A stretch of 64,000 nt of DNA. It comes from Oceanospirillaceae bacterium (lineage in GTDB: Bacteria; Pseudomonadota; Gammaproteobacteria; Pseudomonadales; Balneatricaceae). The notes below the pieces were generated by a model. The model worked only from the letters and a program-made list of their open reading frames with translations. It was not told where the DNA came from and did no database searches. The stretch is taken from assembly GCA_018647765.1 (NCBI GenBank), contig JABGSN010000041.1, positions 1 to 64,000 of the forward strand, given 5' to 3'. The translations under genes were made by a program, and so were the position numbers. Below, one piece after another: positions 1 to 8,858 of the stretch (positions are counted from its first letter, which is position 1; each line of letters opens with the position of its first letter).

Positions 1-279
1 AGGAAACAACGCGTAGCTTTGAAAAACCATGCCGAGACCCCGTTTATGCGGCGGTGTTGCAATCATTTCCTGCCCACCAATCCGGAGTGACCCACAATCC
101 GGCCGCACAAAACCGGCCAGTGCCATCAGCAGCGTCGTTTTACCCGAGCCCGATGGTCCAAGTAGCGTCAGGAATTCGCCTGCAGCAATATTCAGCGATA
201 CATCATCAAGCGCCTCGACCTCTCCGTAGGACTTGCACAGGTTAGATATGTCGATGGGAAGGGATTGGGTTGAAGACAT
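1..279 (-). CDS. ABC transporter ATP-binding protein, PotA/polyamine-type, N-terminal part (truncated by window edge)
   Basis: Own reverse translation from complement of 277-279: [61 protein letters not shown]...[11 protein letters not shown]; Walker [10 protein letters not shown] and Q-loop FQSYALFP. Not in the supplied ORF list because it runs off the edge. Confidence 0.93.
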   Translation of the reverse strand, partial: MSSTQSLPIDISNLCKSYGEVEALDDVSLNIAAGEFLTLLGPSGSGKTTLLMALAGFVRPDCGSLRIGGQEMIATPPHKRGLGMVFQSYALFP

Positions 280-489
280 AGTTTATCCTTGACTGGTGAC
301 TGGTCTTTTTTGTGACCACTGGTAAATTTTTAGAAAAACGTTTCGATGAACAAAACATCGATACATTAAATATAGTTTATGCTGGGTTGAGACAACGACC
401 CTTTTTATCCGTACAGGCGCACTTTGGGTCGCCAGAACGCCCGATTGCCACCCTATTGATGACAGAACCAATAATCATTTTACGGATGC

Positions 490-1233
490 TTAAGATTTGC
501 ACTTCGCAGCCCTCAACAAGAATTGATTTATTGCCTTTGTGGTGCTGCTAGCGCTTTCTATCGTTGGCAAGTGTCCACAGTTCTGCAAAATTAAAATTTC
601 GCTGCTAATTACACTTTCTGATATTTCCTGAACTCCATTTCTGAAATACTCGGAATCATCACTACCACTAATCAATAAGACTGGGCAGCGGATATCTTTT
701 AGGCCTTCCTGGAAATTCGGCCTCATTGCGGAGGCGGCCATTTGTCGGCTGAACGTATCAAGCGAATGGGTTTTGACCATCTCACGAAAACACCGTCTTG
801 CATCGTTAGAAGTGCTATTGTTCGATACGCAAGCATCCACAATTTCGTCAATCAAGTCCTCGCACTGGCCAGATTCTATTCTCTCTATCCAGCCTTTACG
901 TTCTTCGGACTGGGATGGAGTCTCCGCTCTGGGCGTGGTGGAGATTAGTACAGCGCCCCAAACCCTATCAGGGGCTATGCGCAACACTTCAAGCGCCACA
1001 TACCCACCCATACTTATACCAACCAGAGCAAAGCGCGACGGTGCATGAGTCAACAGCGTTTCTGCCATTTCAGTTATCGTTTTAGCCTGTATGGTATCAA
1101 TAAACAGTGTCCTGAAGGACGGGCTGATACCTGCGACCTGATGAGCGAAAACTTCCTCACTGCAAAGTGCACCCGGTACAAAGACAACCGATTCTTTACT
1201 GTTTATTTTTGATGACATGAGTGTCCCAAGCAT
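490..1233 (-). CDS. alpha/beta hydrolase fold protein
   Basis: Nucleophile elbow GISMGG, late ...LISGSDD... and GHLP motifs; 247 aa. Confidence 0.85.
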   Translation of the reverse strand: MLGTLMSSKINSKESVVFVPGALCSEEVFAHQVAGISPSFRTLFIDTIQAKTITEMAETLLTHAPSRFALVGISMGGYVALEVLRIAPDRVWGAVLISTTPRAETPSQSEERKGWIERIESGQCEDLIDEIVDACVSNNSTSNDARRCFREMVKTHSLDTFSRQMAASAMRPNFQEGLKDIRCPVLLISGSDDSEYFRNGVQEISESVISSEILILQNCGHLPTIESASSTTKAINQFLLRAAKCKS

Positions 1234-1278
1234 ATCTGAGTATCGGGCGCGGAGTAAAAATCACCGCGCCCAAAACTA

Positions 1279-2337
1279 TTACTGTTGGATCAGAGTATCA
1301 AATTCCTCGGTCAACTTACCCAGCTGCCCGATATAGAATTTCGGATCGACCAGCAGTTGCGGGGCGAAATTTTCAGGGAAGGTAGGCAAAAGTTTGGCTT
1401 GTTCGTCCGTGAGGATGCCGGCGGTAAAGGCATCGCTGTTCGCAGGCCCGAAGGGCATCGCCTTGACCAGCCGTGCTTGCGCTTTTGCATCAATCATTTC
1501 ACTGATCAATCGCATCGCATTATCTTTATTAGGCGCACCCTTGGGAACCAGCAGGCAGTCGACATCCATCGTTGCTCCATCAAAGGTAAAATTCACCCCG
1601 ATGCCGTCATCGTTAATATAACCCACATGGTTTTGCCCCATGTGAATCATGTCGACCTCACCATCGCGTAAAAGCTGTGCGGACTGCGCCCCACCACGAT
1701 ACCAGACGGTGACGTGTGGGACAATTTCAGCAAGTTTAGCCCAGGCGCGCTTGATGCCCTCGTCCGTGGCCAACGTGTCGTAGACCTTCGACGTGGGCAC
1801 ACCGTCCGCCATCAACGCGGCCTCCAGGTTGTAGTTGACTTTTCCATGCATGCCACGCTTTCCCGGGAACTTTTTAACATCCCAAAAATCTGCCCAGCTT
1901 TGTGGTCCATTATCACCAAACTTATCTTTTCTATAGGCAATGACTTTTGTGAAAGCAAGCAGTCCTACATAGTGGCTGTTGATCAGTTCCGGAGGAATCC
2001 CCGTTGTATCGATTTTGCTGTAGTCAAGCAGCTCAAGCGAGCCTTCCTGTTTGAGCGTCTCACAAGTCGACAACTCTTGTTCTGTCACATCCCAAGCGAC
2101 TGCACCCGCACTGATCTGCGCGCGCACGTCCTGAATGCCGTTTGTCGTATCTTCCTTAACCGTAATATTCAGCTCTTTTGCAGCAGGGTCTAGCAAGGTA
2201 GACCGCAAAGTATCCTGAAATGAGCCTCCCCAGGATGAAAATAATACCTCACCATCGGCAAAGGCAGGTGCAGCCATTATCAAGCTGCCGGCAACGAGGC
2301 AGGCCGCAAGTGACAGCCTTCTCTCTTCTTTCTTCAT
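1279..2337 (-). CDS. ABC transporter periplasmic substrate-binding protein, PotD/spermidine-putrescine-like
   Basis: Signal peptide (MKKEERRLSLAACLVAGSLIMAAPAFA), VLFSSWGGSFQ start typical of family-1 polyamine/Fe-type SBPs; same strand as the ATPase. Confidence 0.88.
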   Translation of the reverse strand: MKKEERRLSLAACLVAGSLIMAAPAFADGEVLFSSWGGSFQDTLRSTLLDPAAKELNITVKEDTTNGIQDVRAQISAGAVAWDVTEQELSTCETLKQEGSLELLDYSKIDTTGIPPELINSHYVGLLAFTKVIAYRKDKFGDNGPQSWADFWDVKKFPGKRGMHGKVNYNLEAALMADGVPTSKVYDTLATDEGIKRAWAKLAEIVPHVTVWYRGGAQSAQLLRDGEVDMIHMGQNHVGYINDDGIGVNFTFDGATMDVDCLLVPKGAPNKDNAMRLISEMIDAKAQARLVKAMPFGPANSDAFTAGILTDEQAKLLPTFPENFAPQLLVDPKFYIGQLGKLTEEFDTLIQQ

Positions 2338-2379
2338 GTCATATTCTCCAGTAATTGTTGATTTTTATTATTTATGTTG

Positions 2380-2425
2380 TTCGAACACTAAACCGTAGTT
2401 TCGAACACCGAAACACCGTTTCGAA
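2380..2425. promoter_or_regulatory. Putative operator: three TTCGAA boxes spaced exactly 20 bp upstream of the ABC operon
   Basis: TTCGAA at 2380-2385, 2400-2405, 2420-2425; flanking bases also conserved (TTCGAACAC in boxes 1 and 2). Confidence 0.5.
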
Positions 2426-3765
2426 AGCAATAATACAGGTAATATATTGAAAGTCAAGAACACTGTGTTGATTTGCGCCCAGGGTTGACCCACTAAATGG
2501 ATGTTATTGCAGCCAACACTACCCCTTACGGAAATCTCAGCTCATTGGCTAAGTCGAAGAAGATATTTGCAGCGGATTTATTGCTGGTACAAATGTTGTA
2601 ACTGTTTAATTATTAAAAACATTTTTATAATTAAATCAATTAGTTACCGGCTTAATTTGATTCCAACCCTGACTATATTTCAGAAGATTCATCCAATAAC
2701 GTACGCTCATAAGTTCAATCTAAGCTTATGACATTGGTCGATTTTCGCCGTCAATGGTGAATTTCCAGGCGTCCGCTTCCGCTTGTTTCCTGGCTTTCTG
2801 AAAATTCATGGACCAGGTAACACAAGGAACGTGGATAACTGTTTTTTTCTTATTCTATAAAGTAAAAAGAAGATGTTGACCCCGCTGTTGACACCCCCGG
2901 GTGACCCCGTGGATTGCGTATTTCATCTAACACCATTCCTCTACCGTCAGATGGTGTGGTGCACATTTGAGTGACGGCATTATCAGGGAATGACTCAAGG
3001 GTACGTGGGGCAATCTAAATCGCGTCTTTGACTTCCCAAGCTGATTGTCTACCCCATACCACAACATGATGCGTTGTAAGATCAGTAAAGCGGGCTTTCA
3101 CAATGGCTACCCGACTGTAGTAATGAAACACTGCCGTCTATCAAAATACTGAAATCCGAAAGCCGCTTACCCAGTTATAGGAGCCATTCAAAACAACAGA
3201 AATGTATCTGCCAGCTAGTTTCTAATCAACACATGCCTGAGATTAGAAATTGCTTCTGGAAACGTACTTTTTTAGCACTGTGGATGTTGGTGAGCTGCCC
3301 ATGAAGGACAGGACTTGACTAACCAGAGATTCACATTATGGAATCCAATACCTGTAGCTCACTCCTAACGGCTAAACAGTCATTTCCAATTAATTAATTG
3401 AATCGAAATAAATACCGGTGGGATTATCGATGCCAGTTATAATCTCACCTCTTATTTCCTAACCGCCTGGTTTTAGTGGATAATCCCATCCCACCGTTTT
3501 CTAACGTATAGAGTTAACAGCTATTCGCATGGGTAATCCCGCACCACACAGGGCCAGGAAGAGGTTTGGCCAAAACTTTCCAAGACCAAGGCATTATGAG
3601 TAGGATGCTCTGGTAGACTAGTCTAACGAGTGTGACGATAAGTCGAGATATTTCAAATTACGTTTTCCGGAGATCACATACGGTTTTTTCTTGTTAGGCA
3701 AAAAATCAGATGATAGATCGCGGCTGACTGACTTAGGCTGACGCTTTCCCCTAAATAGTGCTCTT

Positions 3766-4083
3766 TTACCAGAAATTATCAGGGAATTTAGTGTATTGAG
3801 GGGGCTGACCTAGGAGTGCGTAAATTATATACCGACTAGAATATATAATTCCTGTTAACAATAGAAATGTGTCTATCGGCTTCTCAAATTTATCTTGCCC
3901 TGTCATTTTATCAACTTCGCTTTGCGGCGCGAATAGACCAATTTTAAAACTAGGGAACGAAACAAAGAACAATATAGGTGCGGCAATTATCCAGCGCCAT
4001 GATTCGTCAAAGTAAATAACGAAAAAAGATGCCAACAATGTCGAAAGGACTGCTGATGTTAGTGGTACAAATCTAGAGTTCAT
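3766..4083 (-). CDS. Small predicted multi-pass membrane protein (hypothetical)
   Basis: 105 aa, about three hydrophobic segments; strong Shine-Dalgarno-like TGGAGGAGAT directly before ATG on the minus strand. Confidence 0.6.
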   Translation of the reverse strand: MNSRFVPLTSAVLSTLLASFFVIYFDESWRWIIAAPILFFVSFPSFKIGLFAPQSEVDKMTGQDKFEKPIDTFLLLTGIIYSSRYIIYALLGQPPQYTKFPDNFW

Positions 4084-4405
4084 ATCTCCTCCATTTTTTT
4101 GTCATGCGTTGCATCTATTGCTTCACCTAATGGCTTAGAGATGATCATAACATCTCTTGTTAGGTGGCCAAATTCACTGTACCACTACAATCAGATAAGA
4201 ACCCTCGATATAGCTTTTTTACTGCCAACATAGTGAGAGGTTTTGCTATATGCGCACTGGTAGGTGGTATAATCTGTGTCATGGGCGACCAACTTTTAAA
4301 ACAATAATAAAGTACACCATATACTACACTAAACGATGATATTTGACGATCACAGATGCTATTGCCTGATATGAAATTAAACAATCAAAACTATTAAAAA
4401 CGTCT

Positions 4406-4422
4406 GTATAACAATGTTATAC
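4406..4422. promoter_or_regulatory. 17-bp perfect dyad GTATAACA-A-TGTTATAC upstream of mutS
   Basis: 8-bp perfect inverted repeat with 1-nt spacer, 43 bp before the mutS ATG. Confidence 0.4.
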
Positions 4423-4465
4423 AAGTGTTCACTATCAATAAAACCTCTATAAATACTGGACAATC

Positions 4466-7027
4466 ATGCTAAAAAGCCAACAACACACTCCCATGATGCA
4501 ACAGTACCTTGGTATTAAGCGCGACCATCCTAACGACCTAGTGTTTTACCGTATGGGTGATTTTTATGAGTTGTTCTATGACGACGCTAAAAGCGCTTCT
4601 GAGTTACTTGATATTTCCCTTACCTCAAGGGGGCAGTCTGCAGGGCAGCCAATCCCTATGTCGGGCATCCCGTATCATGCCGCCGAAGGTTATATTGCCA
4701 AAATTGTAAATGCCGGCCGTTCTGTTGCTGTGGCGGAACAAATCGGCGACCCCACCACCAGCAAAGGCCCCGTAGATCGCAAAGTAGTACGTGTGATTAC
4801 CCCCGGCACCCTCACAGACGAAGCCTTAATGGATGCCCACAGCGAACGTTTGTTGACCGCTGTGTACCAACTAACCGACCAGTACGGCATTGCAAGTTTA
4901 GATATGAGTAGCGGTCGATTTAGCTTACTTGAAGCCACTTCCGTTGATCAATTGCAGACCCAGTTACAACGCTTAAAACCGGCTGAATTATTGTTCGACG
5001 AGGCCAGTGACATGCTCGACCAGATTCAAGACTGGCCCTGCCGCCGCCCACAAGCAACTTGGAATTTTGCCCTAGACACTGCCCAACGGTTGCTGTGTAA
5101 CCAATTTAATACCCGCGATTTGAGCGGCTTTGGCTGTGACGAAATGGCCGCTGCTATCTGTGCTGCGGGCTGTTTACTCAACTATGCCAAAGAGACTCAA
5201 AAAGGCGAGTTGCCTCACTTACGTAACTTGCAAGTTGAACTGGCTCAAGACACCCTAATACTCGATGGCCCAAGCCGAAAAAACCTAGAAATAGATCAAA
5301 ATGTGCAAGGCGGTGACCAATTCACCCTAGCGCAAACCCTTGATTCAACCTCCACCCCCATGGGCGGACGATTACTGCGTCGCTGGCTCAACAATCCATT
5401 ACGTTGCATCAAGACATTACATCAGCGTCAAGATTTTATTGCACAAGCCATAGAAACAGATGTTACCGAGGCGCTGCAACTCGCACTTAAACCCATTGGC
5501 GACATTGAACGCATCTTGCCTCGTATCGCTCTGCGCTCGGCACGCCCACGGGACCTGTCACGTCTCAGCGCAAGCTTGCAAGCTTTACCTCAACTGCAAC
5601 AGCACTTAATCCTGTTAGGCGCTGCCAAATCGGTGTCCTTGGCCAAAAATATCAAACAATTTCCCGAGTTAGTTAAACTCTTAGATCAGGCCATTATCGA
5701 AAATCCACCTGTCATCATCCGCGACGGCGGCGTTATTGCCGAAGGCTATGATGCCGAACTCGATGAACTGCGTGGTTTAAGTCAAAATGCCGGTCAGTTC
5801 TTGCTTGACCTGGAAACACAAGAACGTGAACGCACTGGCTTATCGACCCTTAAGGTGGGTTACAACCGGGTGCATGGTTATTACATTGAAATCAGCAGGT
5901 TACAGTCGGCCCAGGCACCTACAGAATATGTTCGTCGCCAAACATTAAAAAATGCCGAACGCTTCATCACTCCCGAACTCAAAACCTTTGAAGACAAGGC
6001 CCTGAGTAGTAAAAGCCGGTCCTTAGCCAGAGAAAAGGCGCTTTATGAAGCCCTTGTTGAGCAGCTCGCAGGGCACCTAACCGACCTTCAACTTGCGTCA
6101 GACGGCATTAGCGAACTGGATATTCTCGCCTGTCTAGCCGAGCGCGCCATTAACCTAGAATTGGTGCGGCCGCAACTGACCGAACACGCGGGCATCAATA
6201 TAGATAATGGCCGCCACTTGGTTGTGGAACAGTTAATCAGTGAGCCGTTTGTTGCCAATGACTGCTGCCTCTCAGCTAGCCAAAGCATGAAAATCATTAC
6301 TGGGCCAAATATGGGTGGTAAATCCACCTACATGCGCCAAGTGGCGCTGATCGTGATCATGGCTCAAATTGGTTCTTTTGTACCCGCAAAAAATGCCAGC
6401 ATAGGTATTGTAGACCGCATATTCACACGTATGGGCAGCAGTGATGACCTAGCAGGTGGCCGGTCAACCTTTATGGTGGAGATGACGGAAACCGCCAATA
6501 TACTGAATAACGCAACCCATCAAAGCTTAGTACTTATGGATGAAGTAGGTCGTGGCACAAGTACTTTTGACGGCCTTTCGTTAGCCTGGTCCTGTGCCTT
6601 CAATCTAGCCCAAGACATTGCTGCACTGACCTTATTCGCCACTCACTATTTCGAAATGACGCATTTAGTCGACCAGTTGGTTCAAGTAGAGAATGTGCAT
6701 TTAGACGCGACCGAACATGGCGACAGCATTATCTTTATGCATAAAGTATTGCCCGGCCCAGCCAGCCAAAGCTACGGTTTACAAGTGGCTAAATTGGCGG
6801 GTGTGCCGGTCAATGTCATCAATGACGCGCAAACTAAGTTGCAACAACTTGAGATCGATGACGACTCAAGCAAACCCAGTAAATCAGCTGCACCTTTACA
6901 AACAGACTTATTCAGCAGTTTGCCCCATGCCGTAGAAAGCTTGCTGCAAAATAACAATGCCGACGACCTGACACCAAGGCAGGCGCTAGAGCTTATTTAC
7001 CAAATGCAACGAGCCTTAAAGCAATAA
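4466..7027 (+). CDS. mutS: DNA mismatch repair protein MutS
   Basis: [32 protein letters not shown]; Walker [26 protein letters not shown]; 853 aa. Confidence 0.99.
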   Translation: MLKSQQHTPMMQQYLGIKRDHPNDLVFYRMGDFYELFYDDAKSASELLDISLTSRGQSAGQPIPMSGIPYHAAEGYIAKIVNAGRSVAVAEQIGDPTTSKGPVDRKVVRVITPGTLTDEALMDAHSERLLTAVYQLTDQYGIASLDMSSGRFSLLEATSVDQLQTQLQRLKPAELLFDEASDMLDQIQDWPCRRPQATWNFALDTAQRLLCNQFNTRDLSGFGCDEMAAAICAAGCLLNYAKETQKGELPHLRNLQVELAQDTLILDGPSRKNLEIDQNVQGGDQFTLAQTLDSTSTPMGGRLLRRWLNNPLRCIKTLHQRQDFIAQAIETDVTEALQLALKPIGDIERILPRIALRSARPRDLSRLSASLQALPQLQQHLILLGAAKSVSLAKNIKQFPELVKLLDQAIIENPPVIIRDGGVIAEGYDAELDELRGLSQNAGQFLLDLETQERERTGLSTLKVGYNRVHGYYIEISRLQSAQAPTEYVRRQTLKNAERFITPELKTFEDKALSSKSRSLAREKALYEALVEQLAGHLTDLQLASDGISELDILACLAERAINLELVRPQLTEHAGINIDNGRHLVVEQLISEPFVANDCCLSASQSMKIITGPNMGGKSTYMRQVALIVIMAQIGSFVPAKNASIGIVDRIFTRMGSSDDLAGGRSTFMVEMTETANILNNATHQSLVLMDEVGRGTSTFDGLSLAWSCAFNLAQDIAALTLFATHYFEMTHLVDQLVQVENVHLDATEHGDSIIFMHKVLPGPASQSYGLQVAKLAGVPVNVINDAQTKLQQLEIDDDSSKPSKSAAPLQTDLFSSLPHAVESLLQNNNADDLTPRQALELIYQMQRALKQ

Positions 7028-7043
7028 CAAGCCGCTGTTAAAA

Positions 7044-7985
7044 CTACAGCTTAGCGGTCAACATGTCGGCGCTATTGAGGCCTTCGGTTTCTAAAATATT
7101 GCGAAGGCTGCGCAATGCACCCAATTGGATCTGCCTAACTCGCTCACGGGTCAGGCCAATTTTTTTACCCACCTGCTCTAGCGTGCATACGGCATGGCCT
7201 CGCAACCCAAAACGCCGACAAATAATGTCTTTTTGCAAGTCTGTGAGGTGATCAAGCCATTGTTCCATGTTAGCCATCAAGTTACTGTCTTCAGCATGAT
7301 ACTCTGGGCCTGGGCTACTTACATCGGCAATGGTATCTAGCAAGGTGCTGTCGTTATCTGGGCCTAGGGTATTGTCAACCGAACTCACGCGATCGTTGAG
7401 GCTGAGCATCGCAGTCACTTGTTTAACGGGCTTGTCAAGAAACTGAGCAATTTCTTCGGCGCTGGGTTCATAGTCTAACTTTTGTGCCAACTGCCGTGCT
7501 GCACGCAAATAAACATTGAGCTCTTTAACAACATGGATCGGTAAACGAATAGTGCGAGTTTGGTTCATAATTGCACGCTCTATGGTTTGGCGTATCCACC
7601 AAGTGCCATAGGTTGAAAATCGAAAGCCTCGTTCTGGATCAAATTTTTCAACCGCGCGAATCAGGCCTAAGTTACCTTCTTCGATTAGGTCTAGCAGCGT
7701 TAAACCGCGATTAAGGTAGCGCCGTGCTATTTTAACCACCAAACGCAGATTGCTTTCAATCATAAGGTGGCGGGCAGGTTCATCACCCTGCAACGCCAAG
7801 CGAGAAAAATACTGCTCTTCTTCTGCCGTCAGTAGGGCGCGAAATCCGATTTCGCCTAAATAAAGCTGCGTCGCATCCTTGAACTGGGTGACCGTGTCAG
7901 ATTTATTGCGTATGCCTTTATAAGCAGCATATTCAACTTCGCTGCGCCTCTGGTGTGCTTGTTCTACCGATAATTCTTGCGTCAT
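7044..7985 (-). CDS. rpoS: RNA polymerase sigma factor RpoS
   Basis: [92 protein letters not shown]; adjacent to nlpD. Confidence 0.97.
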   Translation of the reverse strand: MTQELSVEQAHQRRSEVEYAAYKGIRNKSDTVTQFKDATQLYLGEIGFRALLTAEEEQYFSRLALQGDEPARHLMIESNLRLVVKIARRYLNRGLTLLDLIEEGNLGLIRAVEKFDPERGFRFSTYGTWWIRQTIERAIMNQTRTIRLPIHVVKELNVYLRAARQLAQKLDYEPSAEEIAQFLDKPVKQVTAMLSLNDRVSSVDNTLGPDNDSTLLDTIADVSSPGPEYHAEDSNLMANMEQWLDHLTDLQKDIICRRFGLRGHAVCTLEQVGKKIGLTRERVRQIQLGALRSLRNILETEGLNSADMLTAKL

Positions 7986-8039
7986 TTAACTATCCTATAC
8001 TCATCAAAGTCCTTACTGCGGAGCTTTATGGGCAACTGC

Positions 8040-8858
8040 TTATAGTTTTGGCAAGTACTGTAGTGGATTAACCGGCTTACCATCTTTTCGAATTTCGAAA
8101 TGTAACCGAGGATCCAACTGGGGACCCTTTCCTACCTCTGCAATCACTTGGCCAGCGTTAACCTGGGCACCTTCTGCAACCAAAATTCGGCTGTTATAGG
8201 CGTAAGCACTCAAAAAAGTTTCATTGTGCTTAACTACGACTAAATTGCCGTAACCTTGGATGCCACTACCAGCATATACTATTAATCCACTTGATGCAGC
8301 TTTTATCGAATTTCCGAGACGTGATGAGATCTCAATACCGTGAGATATGACTCCTTTATTGGCAAATTTTTGTACCACCGAGCCTTTTAATGGCCATTGC
8401 CATATGACGGACCCTGTGGCCATTTTTTGCTTATTATTCAATGAATTAATTTTAATATTTGGAATTTTTTTAACAACGGATTTAGTCGTCACTTTCGGCT
8501 TAGAAAGCGATGAAGATATTTTATTATTTTTTTTATTTATATTTGTATTTATTTCACTAAACAGTAACTTTTGCCCCACATAAATGGTGTAAGGCGATGC
8601 GATAGCATTCACTTTTGCCAATTCTTTATAGTCCCAGCCAAACCGCCAGGCGATGGCAAACAGCGTATCGCCACTGCGTACTTGATAGGAGGCTGGAGCG
8701 GAGCGCACACTACTGGCACTGACTGGCTGTGTCGTTAAGCTGTAGCCAAGTTCCTGCACAGGCGCATATTGGCTAGCCCCACAGGCCATTAGAAGCAAGC
8801 CGAATACGCCATAACATAATGCGTGCAACATAGTGGCAGGTGCGTATTTACCCATCAA
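8040..8858 (-). CDS. nlpD: NlpD-like lipoprotein, LysM plus degenerate M23 domain
   Basis: LysM YQVRSGDTLFAIAWRFGWDYKELAKVN; C-term RLHFEIRKDGKPVNPLQYLPK as in NlpD; upstream of rpoS. Confidence 0.94.
   Translation of the reverse strand: MMGKYAPATMLHALCYGVFGLLLMACGASQYAPVQELGYSLTTQPVSASSVRSAPASYQVRSGDTLFAIAWRFGWDYKELAKVNAIASPYTIYVGQKLLFSEINTNINKKNNKISSSLSKPKVTTKSVVKKIPNIKINSLNNKQKMATGSVIWQWPLKGSVVQKFANKGVISHGIEISSRLGNSIKAASSGLIVYAGSGIQGYGNLVVVKHNETFLSAYAYNSRILVAEGAQVNAGQVIAEVGKGPQLDPRLHFEIRKDGKPVNPLQYLPKL

Noticed and set aside
3600-3700. GTCTAAC ... GTTAGGC pair on the plus strand that fits integron R''/R' consensus at about 79 bp
   Set aside because: No complementary inner L''/L' boxes; short degenerate motifs are expected by chance in this sequence.
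4160-4384. 74-aa minus-strand ORF upstream of mutS
   Set aside because: Overlaps the stem-loop, lacks a good RBS and has no family signature; it likely lies in the mutS promoter region.
4404-4425. CTGTATAACAATGTTATACAAG upstream of mutS as a LexA/SOS box
   Set aside because: LexA needs CTGT-N8-ACAG; here the half-site spacing is longer and the right half is ACAA.
8040-8858. NlpD lacking canonical M23 zinc ligands as a pseudoenzyme novelty
   Set aside because: Degenerate LytM domains are normal for NlpD-type amidase activators.
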